Origin: Phragmites australis
Lineage: Eukaryota > Streptophyta > Magnoliopsida > Poales > Poaceae
Length of the DNA stretch: 64,000 nucleotides
Assembly: GCF_958298935.1 (NCBI RefSeq)
Contig: NC_084938.1
Coordinates: forward strand, 27,509,501 to 27,573,500
Direction: 5' to 3'
The position numbers were made by a program, and so were the translations under genes. Shown piece by piece: positions 33,495 to 45,281 of the stretch; position 1 is the first letter of the stretch, and the number at the start of each line of letters is the position of its first letter. The notes below the pieces were generated by a model. It searched no databases. It saw only the letters and a list, made by a program, of their open reading frames with translations, and was not told where the DNA came from.

Positions 33495-34684
33495 TGTGAG
33501 ATCATGTGTGATTAAAATATTGGAACATTGGTTTTGTGCTTAAAAATATTGGAACATTGAAATATAAATTTTAGTGAAAGAAAAAGAAAATTGTTTTGTG
33601 TGCATGTGCATGTACGCGTGTGGTTATTTGTGTGTGTGCAGGGAACGGCATGCATCCTGAGGCTCAATGATGTGTGGGCAGCTGATGCTTGCATGTGGGC
33701 TACTAGAGAGGCTCACGTGGAGCGGTCACAGGCACGCTGTCGAGCGTGGCAGGCTGAGGAGGCTGCTACAAGGAGGTGCGGGCGCGCTAGTGGAGACTGC
33801 GGCCAGGTGAGCTGGAGGCCAGGCGCTGCGACCTGAGGCAGGGCAGCCCAGCTGCAGTGGTAGCAGGCCAGTTGGTTAGCGCGTAGTGCTGAGGAGACCA
33901 CGTGGACAAGATGGGATTGGGCTGGCTGATGTAGTCCAACGCGCTCGCAGGCGTTTGCTGTGTTGGCCCAGTTGAGTTCGATCCGGAGTCGGTCGGCTGG
34001 CTTATAAAAAGAGTCGTGTTCCGTAGCGTGCGGGACTGAGCGGAACAGAACAGCCGCTAGACAATTTTGAGAGAGAGATTATAACAGAGAAAAATTAGGG
34101 TTTCGTGAGGAAACTTTAGATGCTTTGGAGAAGCATCTTGTAAGCACATCTACGCAATAAAGGTCAAGGTTTGCAAATCAATGTGTTGGCAATCTCGTTC
34201 AATTCTTGATCTTTGCGTTTGTGTGTTCGGTGTTATTTCTAGATTAATTTCTTGTTTTCAAGTTTAGTCTTGGTTTGATTCACTTAAAACTGTGCTAGGA
34301 CATCAAGTTAGTGATCTGCAAAGTTTGGTTGGTTAATTCCTTACGGTTTTTGCTTAATCGCGAAATTAGGGCTTAATCAATTTGCGTCACCATCTGTGAC
34401 AGCGATCTTGTTTCGTTAATATCTCTAGATCCAGAAGTCCGATTGACCTGATTCTTGTGGAAATAGTTTCGTATGATTATCTAGTTTCTACAGTAAAAAT
34501 TTGAGGACAATCCAACGGTTGGATCTTTCTGTACATCACGTTTAGTGATATGATACCAGTCTGTCCCGAACTGAATTTCGTGAATAAATCGAATATTTGT
34601 TTAGGATAATTTAAATTTTGAATTTAGCTTCCGCAATCATTCACCCCCCCTCTGATTGGGTCTTTTACCATATTCGATCCTACA
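33495..34684 (+). repeat. 5' LTR of the Copia element
   Basis: 1190 bp, starting TGTGAGATCATG and ending TCGATCCTACA. It is the same length as, and by eye identical to, the 3' copy; open frames read in both give identical proteins. It contains a TATA box (34002) and an AATAAA (34156). Confidence 0.95.
34002..34010 (+). promoter_or_regulatory. LTR promoter TATA box
   Basis: TTATAAAAA lies about two fifths of the way into the LTR, where a U3/R promoter is expected. The AATAAA at 34156-34161 would serve as the poly(A) signal in the 3' LTR copy. The same pair recurs in the 3' LTR. Confidence 0.65.
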
Positions 34685-34685
34685 A

Positions 34686-34698
34686 GTGGTATCAGAGC
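34686..34698 (+). other. Primer-binding site
   Basis: GTGGTATCAGAGC follows the 5' LTR by one base. It is complementary to the 3' end of initiator methionine tRNA, the usual minus-strand primer of plant Copia elements. Confidence 0.9.
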
Positions 34699-34746
34699 TA
34701 GTTTTTTAATCTAATTGATCTTAACTGGTGATTAGATTTAGCAGCA

Positions 34747-36984
34747 ATGGAACGTTATTCTACGAAACCTTGTGTTTTCGATGGTGTTGATTTTCAGTAT
34801 TGGAAAGCTAAGATGGAGGCCTACATTCAAGCACAAGGCTATGCTATTTGGGAGAAGGTGTGCACTCCTTTTGAGGTACCGGTACAAGTAACAAATTTAA
34901 ACTTGGCAGATGTTGAGCTAAATAGCAAGGCGAGAAACTTGATCATCCAAGGTCTTGGACGAAGTGACTTTGATAAGGTTGTTCATCTCAAATCAGCGTA
35001 CCAGGTATGGAAAGCTCTTTGTGATTATCATGAAGGTTCATCTACTATTAAGGAAGTACGGCAGGATTTATATAAGAAAGATTACATGAAATTTGAGATG
35101 AAATCTGGTGAATCTATTGATGAATTTTTTGCTAGGTTTAATAAAATCCTTAGCAATTTACGTGCTGTTGATGTTAATTTTACTAATGCTGAAAATGCAC
35201 GTCAATTACTTGGAGCTTTAGACATGTCTATTTGGGAGATGAAAGTAACATCTATTAGAGAATCTACTGTCATGAGTACTCTTACTTTAGATGTGCTTTA
35301 TTCTAAATTGAAAACTCATGAATTAGATGTTCTTGCTAGGAAGCATGGAGGTAAATCAATTGCTTTAGTCTCACAACCTAGCATGTCTAATAACGATACT
35401 TCTTCATTTAGCTATACTTTGTCTTCTTTGTCTTCACTGACTGATGAACAGCTAGAGCAAATTCCAGAAGATAATTTGGCACTACTCTCTACTCGTTTTT
35501 CTAAAGCTCTGCAGAATGTGAGAATGAGAAGGAGAGGAAGTGGAGGTCCTCAAAGATGCTATGAATGTGGAGAAACTAATCATTTTCGTTATAATTGTCC
35601 TAAGCTCTCAGGTAAATCATCAAAGAAGGAGAATGAAGAAGAGAATAAAAAAGAAAGTAAGAAACGCACACTCAAGGACAATAAAAAGAAGAAGAGCTTT
35701 GTGAACCGAAAGGTTGTGCATCGTGTACTTTCGGCACTTGAGCAAATCAACATGAGCGATGTGGACTCAGAGAGCAGCGAGGATGATGCAACTCCCAAGG
35801 GCAAGACGGTGCGTGACTTGACGGGGTTATGTCTCATGGCAAGCAACAAAGAAAGCTCCACCGAGGATGATCTTGACAGCGACTACAATGAGGTAGAACC
35901 TACTTATGATGATTTAGCTAAAGCTGTTGCTAAACTTGGTACATTGCTTGAGAAACGTGATAAGAAAATCAAAAAACATGATATTGTTGTTGAATCTTTG
36001 AATGCTGAAATTGCTAGACTTAGATTATTGATTCCTGATGATGATGCTTGTAAATCATGTGAATTGATTTATGATGAGCTTACTTCTCTTAGAAAAGAGC
36101 ATGTTTCCCTATTAGAGCAAGTTAAAGTTACACATGATAAAAATGAGAAACTTATTAAAGATGCTAGTTGCTCCACTGTTGATTTGCATGATTCAACTTC
36201 TTGTGATAAATGCTCAATTCTTGAATTGAAGTTACATGATGCTAATGCTAGAGTTTCTCAATTGACAAATGCTTTGCTCACACATGAGGTTCTTTCTTGC
36301 TCTAATTGTCGCAAACAAAAGGGAAAAGTAGATGCTACTTGTGATAATTGTTTAGTTCTTTCTCAAAAGGTAGACTACTTGAATGGGGCTTTAGTGCGTT
36401 TCACTAAAGGAAAGAAAAACTTGAATATGATTTTAGATCAATCAAAGGTTAGCACACATAAGAAAGGTTTAGGTTTTGATCCTTATGCTCATAATAAAAC
36501 ACATGCTCCCACTGTTGTTAAGGCTCTTGGTAGTGGAAAATTTGAAACTGTTGATGAGCCTAAGAAGGTTGTTTTTAAGTCTGCTGGAACTTTATCTTCT
36601 ACTGTTATGAATGCAAATGTAGCTTCTACTTCTAGATCTAAACATCATGTTAAGTACACTTGTACTCATTGTAGTAGAGATGGACATCTAGTAGATTTTT
36701 GCTTTAGACTAGCTAAGCAACAAAGGAAAGAAAGGGTTAAAGCTTTGTCTAATTTGAAAAAGGCACGTGTTATTCCTCATAATTTTTTGACTTCTCACTA
36801 TGTGCCTAGGGTGAAGCAAACACCTTTTGTTGCTAGAAACACGAGATATGCTAAATCTGATTTTGCTTTTAAGAATACTCGTGTTGTGCCTACTGTTGCT
36901 CGTCGTGTGTTTCAGTACTGGATTCCTAAATGTTTTATTTCTAACCCCAGTACTGAGACCTCGACATCTTTTGTTTCTATGTAG
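34747..36984 (+). CDS. gag: Copia gag polyprotein
   Basis: 745 codons. Residues 1 to about 230 are a plant Copia-type gag region (FDGVDFQYWKAKMEAYIQAQ, then YQVWKALCDYHEGSS and SGESIDEFFARFNKIL). A CCHC zinc knuckle, CYECGETNHFRYNC, spans residues 271-284, followed by a lysine/glutamate-rich segment. The middle (about 390-520) is predicted by eye to be coiled-coil, with repeated cysteine pairs. A second knuckle, CTHCSRDGHLVDFC, lies at residues 639-652. It packages the RNA and forms the virus-like particle. The frame ends at a TAG (36982-36984), and pol continues in the same frame straight after it. Length is well above the usual small Copia gag and fits Sirevirus. The start was chosen as the first ATG after the PBS, 48 bp downstream of it. 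Confidence 0.93.
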   Translation: MERYSTKPCVFDGVDFQYWKAKMEAYIQAQGYAIWEKVCTPFEVPVQVTNLNLADVELNSKARNLIIQGLGRSDFDKVVHLKSAYQVWKALCDYHEGSSTIKEVRQDLYKKDYMKFEMKSGESIDEFFARFNKILSNLRAVDVNFTNAENARQLLGALDMSIWEMKVTSIRESTVMSTLTLDVLYSKLKTHELDVLARKHGGKSIALVSQPSMSNNDTSSFSYTLSSLSSLTDEQLEQIPEDNLALLSTRFSKALQNVRMRRRGSGGPQRCYECGETNHFRYNCPKLSGKSSKKENEEENKKESKKRTLKDNKKKKSFVNRKVVHRVLSALEQINMSDVDSESSEDDATPKGKTVRDLTGLCLMASNKESSTEDDLDSDYNEVEPTYDDLAKAVAKLGTLLEKRDKKIKKHDIVVESLNAEIARLRLLIPDDDACKSCELIYDELTSLRKEHVSLLEQVKVTHDKNEKLIKDASCSTVDLHDSTSCDKCSILELKLHDANARVSQLTNALLTHEVLSCSNCRKQKGKVDATCDNCLVLSQKVDYLNGALVRFTKGKKNLNMILDQSKVSTHKKGLGFDPYAHNKTHAPTVVKALGSGKFETVDEPKKVVFKSAGTLSSTVMNANVASTSRSKHHVKYTCTHCSRDGHLVDFCFRLAKQQRKERVKALSNLKKARVIPHNFLTSHYVPRVKQTPFVARNTRYAKSDFAFKNTRVVPTVARRVFQYWIPKCFISNPSTETSTSFVSM

Positions 36985-39900
36985 GTTTCTAGAGCGAGGA
37001 ACGAGAACATATGGTTAGTGGATTCCGGATGCTCACGCCATATGTCCGGTAATAAAAATTGGTTCTCCTCCCTCACACGTGCATCTCGTGCTGGAACTGT
37101 TACATTTGGAGATGCTTCTACTTCTATTATTGTGGCAAAAGGTATAGTGAAGGTAAATGACAAGTTTATGTTCAAGGATGTGGCTCTTGTTGAGAACTTG
37201 AAATATAACTTGCTTTCTGTCTCACAAATGATTGATGAAGATCTTGAGGTATGCTTTAAGAAAGATGAATGCAAAGTGTTAGATGCTTCAGGTGATCTTG
37301 TGTTTAGGATTACACGCTTTGGAAGAGTTTTTAAAGCTGATTTTGATGCATCACCTTTTTCTAAGCATAGGTGTCTAGTTGCAAATGTTTCTAAAGTTTT
37401 ATATTTTTGGCATCGTAGACTTGGTCATATTGGTTTTGATCATCTCACTCGTGTTAGTGGTTTAGATCTTATACGTGGGTTGCCTAAGCTTAAGGGTGAT
37501 TGCGAGTTGGTATGTTCTTCTTGTAGACATGGTAAGATGCATGCAGGTTCACATCCACCTCTTACCATGGTGATGACAAATGCACCGGGACAACTATTAC
37601 ACCTTGACACGATTGGACCTTCTCGTGTTCAATCTTTTGGAGGTAAATGGTATGTGCTTGTGATTGTTGATGATCTCTCTAGATATTCTTGGGTTTACTT
37701 TATGGCATCTAAAGATGAGGCTTTTAGTCATTTTAGAAGTCTTGTTCTTAGATTATCTCTTGATCACCCAGGATCTCTTAGAGCTATTAGAAGTGATAAT
37801 GGAACTGAATTTAAAAATTCATTTTTTGATCACTTTTGTTCTGAAAAAGGAATTGAACATCAATTTTCATCACCATATGTTCCACAACAAAACGGTGTAG
37901 TTGAGAGAAAAAATAGAACTTTGGTTGAGATGGCTAGGACAATGCTTGATGAATATCATACTCCTAGGAAGTTTTGGGCTGAAGCTATATCTACGGCATG
38001 TTATATTTCAAACCGTGTGTTTTTGAGATCTAAACTTTGTAAAACTCCATATGAGCTTCGGTTTGGACATAGGCCTAGTATATCACATTTCAGAGTTTTT
38101 GGGTGCAAATGCTTTGTATTAAAATCTGGAAACTTAGATAAATTTGAAGCGAGATCAACTGATGGTATTTTTCTTGGATACCCTGCTCATTCACGTGGCT
38201 ATCGTGTGCTTGTTTTGGAGACTAACAAAATAATAGAAACCTGTGAAGTTACTTTTGATGAGACTAGTCCTTGCACTAGTCTATGTGATGCAGGTACAAG
38301 TGCACATATTCAGGGGGAGAGCATCTTTGTAGATGATGATGACGACGATGATGACGATGAGGTTTTGGCTCCTGTTACACAACCACCTGTAGCGTCTTTG
38401 ACACCTTCGACTACTTCGGCTACAGCTGGTCATCCTCAACCTACTGCATCATCTACACTTGCTGAAAATGAACAAGAAAGTGCTCCTGAGGTTACTGCTC
38501 CATTACACATTCAGAGAAGACATCCACCTAAACAAATGATTGGAAATCTTCATGAGCGAGTCACACGATCCAGGTTTAATGATTTTGATTCTCATGCTCA
38601 TTCAGCTTTTGTTGCTTCTTTTGAACCCAAAGATGTATCTCATGCATTAACTGATGAATCTTGGGTCAATGCCATGCATGAGGAATTAGAGAATTTTGAA
38701 CGTAATAAGGTTTGGAAGCTTGTTCCACCTCCTCCTGGTCATTCTTTAATTGGCACTAAATGGGTTTTTAAAAACAAACAAAGTGAGGATGGTGTTGTTG
38801 TCAGAAACAAAGCTAGGTTGGTTGCTCAAGGTTTTACACAAATAGAAGGTTTAGATTTTGATGAAACTTTTGCTCCTGTTGCTAGATTGGAAGCTATTAG
38901 AATTTTGTTAGCCTTTGCTGCATCTAAAGGTTTTAAATTATATCAAATGGATGTAAAAAGTGCATTTCTAAACGGTTACATAAATGAGGAGGTTTATGTT
39001 AAGCAACCGCCCGGTTTTGAAAATCCACAGTTTCCTAATCATGTTTACAAATTGTCAAAAGCTTTATATGGTTTGAAACAAGCCCCTAGAGCATGGTATG
39101 ATAGGTTGAAAAACTTTTTAATTGAAAAGGGGTTTTCCATGGGAAAAGTTGATAAAACTCTCTTTGTACTTAAGCAAGGCAATGATCAATTATTCGTTCA
39201 GATTTATGTTGATGATATCATTTTTGGGTGTGCTTCTCATGCTTTGGTGACTGAGTTTTCAGCTACAATGAGTAAAGAATTTGAGATGAGTATGATGGGC
39301 GAGTTGACTTACTTTTTGGGATTGCAAATCAAACAAACAAATGAGGGTACTTTTGTGCATCAAAGTAAGTATACAAAGGATCTTCTACGTCGTTTTGGGA
39401 TGGAAAACTGCAAGCCTATTATGACACCTATGGGAGCTACTTCGACACTTGATCTTGATGAAGATGGTGAGCCTGTTGATCAAAAGGAGTATAGGAGTAT
39501 GATTGGTTCACTTTTATATCTTGCTGCTTCGAGGCCAGATATACAATTTGCTGTGTGTTTATGTGCTCGTTTTCAAGCTTCCCCACGTGCTTCACATCGA
39601 CAAGCTGTCAAAAGAATTCTCAGGTATTTACATGGTACTCAAAATTTTGGCATATGGCTTCTTGCTTCCTCATGTATTAGCTTAAGAGCTTTTTCTGATG
39701 CTGATTTTGGAGGTTGTAGAATTGATAGAAAAAGTACATCTGGGTCATGTCACTTTTTGGGTAATTCACTTATTACATGGTCATCTAGAAAACAATCTTC
39801 TGTTGCACAATCTACTGCTGAATCTGAATATGTAGCTGCTGCTAGTTGTTGTTCACAAATTCTTTGGATAATAGCTACACTTAAAGATTATGGGGTAAAT

Positions 39901-40158
39901 TTGGATAGTGTTCCACTTTTCTGTGATAATACTAGTGCTATATGTATTGCTAAGAACCCAGTGCAACATTCTAGAACTAAGCATATTGATATAAGATTTC
40001 ATTTTCTTAGAGATCATGTAGATAAAGGAAATATTGTGCTTCATCATATAGATACTGAACATCAGTTGGCAGACATTTTCACAAAACCTTTGGATTCTTC
40101 TCGTTTTGCTTTTCTTCGGGGAGAACTTGGGGTTATTCATCCAACTGGATTGGTTTGA
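36985..40158 (+). CDS. pol: Copia pol polyprotein (protease, integrase, RT, RNase H)
   Basis: The frame is open from the codon after the gag TAG; the first ATG is at 37018. Numbering from that Met: protease active site [13 protein letters not shown] at its very start; a GAG-pre-integrase zinc-binding segment ([14 protein letters not shown] ... [10 protein letters not shown]) near residues 130-180; integrase D-D-E at HLDT (about 197), SDNG (about 259) and VVERKN (about 295); an acidic run of about eight Asp near 440; reverse transcriptase from [11 protein letters not shown] with VDDIIFGC after QIY (YVDD at about 731); RNase H with FSDADFGG and ESEYVAA. All catalytic motifs are intact and no frameshift was found, so the proteins could be active. 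Translation would need readthrough of the TAG, an internal start, or none of these if the element is dead. It encodes the enzymes for copying RNA to DNA and inserting it. Confidence 0.93.
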   Translation, partial: VSRARNENIWLVDSGCSRHMSGNKNWFSSLTRASRAGTVTFGDASTSIIVAKGIVKVNDKFMFKDVALVENLKYNLLSVSQMIDEDLEVCFKKDECKVLDASGDLVFRITRFGRVFKADFDASPFSKHRCLVANVSKVLYFWHRRLGHIGFDHLTRVSGLDLIRGLPKLKGDCELVCSSCRHGKMHAGSHPPLTMVMTNAPGQLLHLDTIGPSRVQSFGGKWYVLVIVDDLSRYSWVYFMASKDEAFSHFRSLVLRLSLDHPGSLRAIRSDNGTEFKNSFFDHFCSEKGIEHQFSSPYVPQQNGVVERKNRTLVEMARTMLDEYHTPRKFWAEAISTACYISNRVFLRSKLCKTPYELRFGHRPSISHFRVFGCKCFVLKSGNLDKFEARSTDGIFLGYPAHSRGYRVLVLETNKIIETCEVTFDETSPCTSLCDAGTSAHIQGESIFVDDDDDDDDDEVLAPVTQPPVASLTPSTTSATAGHPQPTASSTLAENEQESAPEVTAPLHIQRRHPPKQMIGNLHERVTRSRFNDFDSHAHSAFVASFEPKDVSHALTDESWVNAMHEELENFERNKVWKLVPPPPGHSLIGTKWVFKNKQSEDGVVVRNKARLVAQGFTQIEGLDFDETFAPVARLEAIRILLAFAASKGFKLYQMDVKSAFLNGYINEEVYVKQPPGFENPQFPNHVYKLSKALYGLKQAPRAWYDRLKNFLIEKGFSMGKVDKTLFVLKQGNDQLFVQIYVDDIIFGCASHALVTEFSATMSKEFEMSMMGELTYFLGLQIKQTNEGTFVHQSKYTKDLLRRFGMENCKPIMTPMGATSTLDLDEDGEPVDQKEYRSMIGSLLYLAASRPDIQFAVCLCARFQASPRASHRQAVKRILRYLHGTQNFGIWLLASSCISLRAFSDADFGGCRIDRKSTSGSCHFLGNSLITWSSRKQSSVAQSTAESEYVAAASCCSQILWIIATLKDYGVNLDSVPLFCDNTSAICIAKNPVQHSRTKHIDIRFHFLRDHVDKGNIVLHHIDTEHQLADIFTKPLDSSRFAFLRGELGVIHPTGLV

Positions 40159-40960
40159 AGGGGATTTTGTGTTCTTGTAAAATATTTTTCTTTTGTAGAA
40201 AAATGTGAAAAAGTAATGAGCATTGTATGTGATACATATATGACATTTGAAGCCATATTTATGCTACAAGGTAAATGCAACTTCATATCTTGCATGTATG
40301 GTGTCGTTTATGTCATAACTGTCTAAATAGAATGACAACTTGAATTAAATCTTGTCATGGTTGAACTTACTTGATTGCTTTGATCTTATTTTAAAATGAG
40401 TGCTAACTGAATATCAATGTTAAGTGCAAAAGTGATAAATGATAGATACAAGATCAAGGAAATATGCATTATCGCACTTCTTCTTTTGAGACGGCTTATC
40501 ATTGCACTTTGATATGAACTTGGAAGAAGTTGTGTATGACTGTGACCTTGTCCTTAAGCTTCTGATTGTGTAATTGTTGACATAGGCTTGGCTTGGTCGG
40601 ATAGAATAAGGCTGATGATGCATATAATTCCTTGCAATTTTTATCTCGTTGCAATAAATCAATACATCAGTTTTTCCAGCACCAATTAAGTGAAAAAAAT
40701 TCAATGATTTCATGTATTGAGGTAGTCAAGTAAGGGAGACCATGTCATGCAATAAATTGTTAATTGTACTTGATTTCTAGTTGTGCTTAAATTACATTAT
40801 ATATGTATGGATGTGAGGGTGCACATATTTTCTAGCATGGCTTGGGTGCGAACTTGCCCATATGTGAATTATCTATGATGCTCATTACATAAAAATTGAT
40901 AAACATAGAAAACAACAAAAAGTTTTTTTTCTCTTTTATGATCTTGATGACTCCATTGTC
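40159..40960 (+). other. Untranslated region between pol and the polypurine tracts
   Basis: About 800 bp of AT-rich element DNA with no sense-strand protein; the antisense frame at 40420-40713 has no recognisable domain. No envelope-like gene is present. Confidence 0.7.
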
Positions 40961-41143
40961 AAAGGGGGAGAATATTGTACACACATTGGGTATTCACACG
41001 CATACATTATTTGTGTTTTTATTTTTCTTCTTTTCTAGCAGGAGATTTTTTTTTTTTTGATTCAACAACAATTTTCTTGTGAATGTGAATGCCAATGTTC
41101 ATTATTTATGTGGTGTTGCCAATGTTTTCATCAAGGGGGAGAT
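40961..41143 (+). other. Polypurine tracts before the 3' LTR
   Basis: CAAAGGGGGAGAA at about 40960 and CAAGGGGGAGA at about 41132, the second ending just before the 3' LTR. The latter is the plus-strand primer; the former is an extra copy, a feature reported for Sireviruses. Confidence 0.8.
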
Positions 41144-42333
41144 TGTGAGATCATGTGTGATTAAAATATTGGAACATTGGTTTTGTGCTTAAAAATATTG
41201 GAACATTGAAATATAAATTTTAGTGAAAGAAAAAGAAAATTGTTTTGTGTGCATGTGCATGTACGCGTGTGGTTATTTGTGTGTGTGCAGGGAACGGCAT
41301 GCATCCTGAGGCTCAATGATGTGTGGGCAGCTGATGCTTGCATGTGGGCTACTAGAGAGGCTCACGTGGAGCGGTCACAGGCACGCTGTCGAGCGTGGCA
41401 GGCTGAGGAGGCTGCTACAAGGAGGTGCGGGCGCGCTAGTGGAGACTGCGGCCAGGTGAGCTGGAGGCCAGGCGCTGCGACCTGAGGCAGGGCAGCCCAG
41501 CTGCAGTGGTAGCAGGCCAGTTGGTTAGCGCGTAGTGCTGAGGAGACCACGTGGACAAGATGGGATTGGGCTGGCTGATGTAGTCCAACGCGCTCGCAGG
41601 CGTTTGCTGTGTTGGCCCAGTTGAGTTCGATCCGGAGTCGGTCGGCTGGCTTATAAAAAGAGTCGTGTTCCGTAGCGTGCGGGACTGAGCGGAACAGAAC
41701 AGCCGCTAGACAATTTTGAGAGAGAGATTATAACAGAGAAAAATTAGGGTTTCGTGAGGAAACTTTAGATGCTTTGGAGAAGCATCTTGTAAGCACATCT
41801 ACGCAATAAAGGTCAAGGTTTGCAAATCAATGTGTTGGCAATCTCGTTCAATTCTTGATCTTTGCGTTTGTGTGTTCGGTGTTATTTCTAGATTAATTTC
41901 TTGTTTTCAAGTTTAGTCTTGGTTTGATTCACTTAAAACTGTGCTAGGACATCAAGTTAGTGATCTGCAAAGTTTGGTTGGTTAATTCCTTACGGTTTTT
42001 GCTTAATCGCGAAATTAGGGCTTAATCAATTTGCGTCACCATCTGTGACAGCGATCTTGTTTCGTTAATATCTCTAGATCCAGAAGTCCGATTGACCTGA
42101 TTCTTGTGGAAATAGTTTCGTATGATTATCTAGTTTCTACAGTAAAAATTTGAGGACAATCCAACGGTTGGATCTTTCTGTACATCACGTTTAGTGATAT
42201 GATACCAGTCTGTCCCGAACTGAATTTCGTGAATAAATCGAATATTTGTTTAGGATAATTTAAATTTTGAATTTAGCTTCCGCAATCATTCACCCCCCCT
42301 CTGATTGGGTCTTTTACCATATTCGATCCTACA
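41144..42333 (+). repeat. 3' LTR of the Copia element
   Basis: 1190 bp with the same ends as the 5' LTR, followed at once by the target duplication ATGTT (42334-42338). Confidence 0.95.
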
Positions 42334-42338
42334 ATGTT

Positions 42339-44760
42339 GTACAAAATGTTTTTTTTTTATCAAATTCCTCCCATGTGTCGTCTGCCATGCCTGCTGGTTT
42401 AGAACGTAATGCCTTTCAAACATCAACTTGTGTGAGAATAACTTTCATCTAAAACTACCATACGAAGAAACTGATTTTACCATCAAACTTCTCAATATCA
42501 AATTTAGTGGATGATATGATAAAGAAAAAACTATAGATCAAAACAGCCAGAAATCAGTAGTGTGCACAAGTCCTAGTGCACTGTCCTCGGTATGAGTAGC
42601 AATTTGCATTGGATGAGCAGTACCATGAATAGTAACATGATGATGTATAGATGAACAATAACCGATGATGTCAGCACCGTACAAATGCAATCAGTGTGAA
42701 CAATACCCTAGGGATGAAAGTGGTGCGGGAATACCCTGTCCTTGACCGTTTCCTGTTTTTTCCTGGTGTTTTCTTTTTCTCGGTTCTTACTTGGAACGGG
42801 ACGAAAATGAGACAATGACTTCTAGAAACGGGGCCAAAAATGGTTGAGCCTCGTCTTGCCCGTTTTGTTAGAATCTTAGCATGGAGAATCATGTTTTTAG
42901 CCCATCGTGTCCGGTGAGTTTGTCTGGGTCCGTTCTGGCCGCCTGCCCGAGCCCAACTGCTCTAGTCCTCCGGAGCCCAGGTGCGCGTGCACGGCGGCCA
43001 AGGTGGTGTCAAGCGCTCGCTGTGAGGAGATGACCTTCCTCCATCCTTGTTGCCAAGGGCCTGGGCATCTTCGAGAAGCTAGGAACACCTCATCAAGCTC
43101 TGCGTTCTCGTGTTCACCGGTCAGTGGTGCCCCTCTTATCCCGCCTTCTCTCTCTGTAGCTTTGTTGTCCGCTTCGACTTGGTTGTTGTGCTGCTCCTAA
43201 GAGGGAGGTTTCGGTTTGACAAGCGCCGAGTTGGGCGCCTCGGAGCGAATTGAATTGCGAGGAGAGGATTGTGCTGAGTTGGAGCCGAGCTAGTGTTCTA
43301 CCGCTTGATCTCCACTTGTGAGACTCTTGTTCGAAGGGTTGTGAGCTGGTAGCTTAGATCCAACCAAGGGTCATGGTTGGGTTTGCTGGCCTGAATGTTA
43401 TACACTTATACTTGGCGCTGGTTTGAGCAGTGCCATTTTGCTTATTTGATGTTGTTAGCTCTAAATCATCAAATTTACTAGATTTTCTTGCATGTGCCAC
43501 TGAGATCTCAAACATCCCACCACAGGGTGCATGAACACAAAATGGTCATAATTTTGTAAGTTGGACTTGGAGCTCCAAGCTATCAATACTGGAAGTAGCG
43601 TACATTCTTTTAACAATATGCCAGTATCGTTCTATTAGTTTAATTAGCATTTTTCCGAACTCCAATCTACGATTAATTTGCCTATCACTTGCTTCTATAT
43701 CTTAGTCTCGCTACTGTTATTTTTATTTTAATATTTCAAGTCATGGATTTATGGTTTTAATGTTTGGTCTTTCTGATTTTAATCACTGCTTTTCATCCGA
43801 TATCGACGTATTTTCACCGGCAATCTCGTGTTTGTTTTTGACTTTCTTATTTTTGTTTCTATTCGGTTGAAAAAATATGAAAGTAAAAACTGTCATGTTA
43901 CCTAACTCGAGTATGATTAGTATCTTGACTGGATGTATCTGCTTTGTCTTGATGGATAATATGAATTAATTTCTATTAATTACGACTGAATAGGAGACGA
44001 TACATCAGTCCTGTATAAGAAAGGGACTTAGACTCTCGAAAAGAGAACAACTCGAGGCATACAGATCTTGACATGAGCACCAATATTATAAGAGATACTC
44101 AACGACTTCATCTCTAATTTATATTAGATTCAATCTACTTCTTATAATAGGTTAGTTCTATTGCTTTTACTTGAGAGAATTTACCAACATCTACACATGA
44201 CATAAAGTATTACACAGCTAAGAGTCTAAACCTGTCTGCGTTGTATTTCTCGTTTCTTACTCGATTCGCAAACAAATCTTCGACACAAATGACAGAATCG
44301 TAGTAGGCCTCGATTGCCATCTCAATGCCAAGGCCATTCCTTCCTGGATCCTGAATTCCTGCAGATCGGTGATGGAACTCTAGTGTGCAGCTCAGCGGAT
44401 GATCGAAGCAGAAAAGGAAAAGGAGAACCATGACGGGCTTTGTAGAATAAATGGGCTGGGCCTATGGGCTTTTTCTGTAGGCTAGTAGTAGTAGGTGCAT
44501 CCTGGCCTATTGCAATTACCAACGGGCCCATGTAAAATTGTCCGAGCCGGGAGTCCAGCTACTGGTCGAAGTAGCCTGTCTGGGCCGGCCTCATGGCGTG
44601 TAACACTGTCACATATTGCAAAAACTATTTTTAGTTCTAAAGACAAAGAGAAATACTTTTAGTTCTGAAGACATATACTAGGTAGACATATGAAGCAACC
44701 ACGGAGGCTCTGCTACCAAAACAGCGACAGACTACAGAAGAAGCTCCTCCGCTCTCTCTT
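42339..44760. other. No recognisable gene
   Basis: Host side of the Copia insertion. A GC-rich patch lies at 42910-43300 and AT-rich DNA follows. Short open frames show no known domain. Confidence 0.45.
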
Positions 44761-44769
44761 TGTGATGCC

Positions 44770-45272
44770 TAAAGGTGGCCAAGTGAGCCAGGTTAAATGG
44801 ATTGGTACGAGGTATGATTATTTCGGCTTGGTTTAGGTATAGCACGGCGTAGCGGCTAACGGGTAAAGCCGGCATGACACGACGGTTTGGATTGGAGCCG
44901 CGGCATGAGGGTCAGCACGACACAGTTCGTTTAACTATTTCTATTTTTTATATCTTATATAATTTGTTTAGATCTAATACCATATAGGATATGTGGTGTA
45001 ATGATAGTGTTTGAGTCCTAAGCAGAAGTTTGTGTGTTTAATTCCGAATGAAAACATTTTTTTTCAATTTTCCATAAATTGATAGGCTAACGGGCAAAAA
45101 AGATCGTTTGACCTACCGTCTCGTAGGCTGGCATGGTACGACCCGATCTAAGTGGACTGTGTTTAGACTGGAGTCACGACACGTGGATCAGTATGGCACG
45201 ACCTGTTTAGCTAACGGATCGTGTCTTAATGAACCGTGCTATGCTGGACCAGGCCATCTATTTGGCCACCTA
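44770..45272. mobile_element. hAT-like MITE with 8-9-bp target duplication
   Basis: TGTGATGCC at 44761-44769 is repeated exactly at 45273-45281. Between them lie inverted ends AGGTGGCCAA (44773-44782) and TTGGCCACCT (45262-45271). The inside has 'ctaacggg' and 'ggcatgacacgac' motifs commonly seen in plant hAT-type MITEs. Length is 503 bp with no transposase. An 8-bp duplication would fit hAT; the exact boundary may shift by one base. Confidence 0.75.
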
Positions 45273-45281
45273 TGTGATGCC

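Larger units (their letters stand above)
33495..42333 (+). mobile_element. Complete Copia retrotransposon, Sirevirus-like
   Basis: An 8839-bp element: LTR 33495-34684, PBS, gag, pol, polypurine tracts, LTR 41144-42333. The 5-bp repeat ATGTT flanks it at 33490-33494 and 42334-42338. Domain order protease-integrase-RT-RNase H defines Copia. A long gag with coiled-coil and two zinc knuckles, and more than one AAGGGGGAGA tract before the 3' LTR, point to Sirevirus. No envelope-like frame was seen between pol and the 3' LTR (40161-41143). The LTRs match wherever I compared them, so the insertion is young. Confidence 0.95.

Noticed and set aside
33591..33836. 81-codon frame, repeated at 41240
   Set aside because: It lies inside both copies of the Copia LTR and only reflects their identity.
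34686..34698. tRNA-like TGGTATCAGAGC
   Set aside because: This is the primer-binding site after the LTR, not a tRNA gene; no cloverleaf surrounds it.
40420..40713. Envelope-like or antisense gene between pol and the 3' LTR
   Set aside because: The only frame is antisense, 97 codons, and has no membrane or coiled-coil pattern typical of Sirevirus envelope-like proteins.
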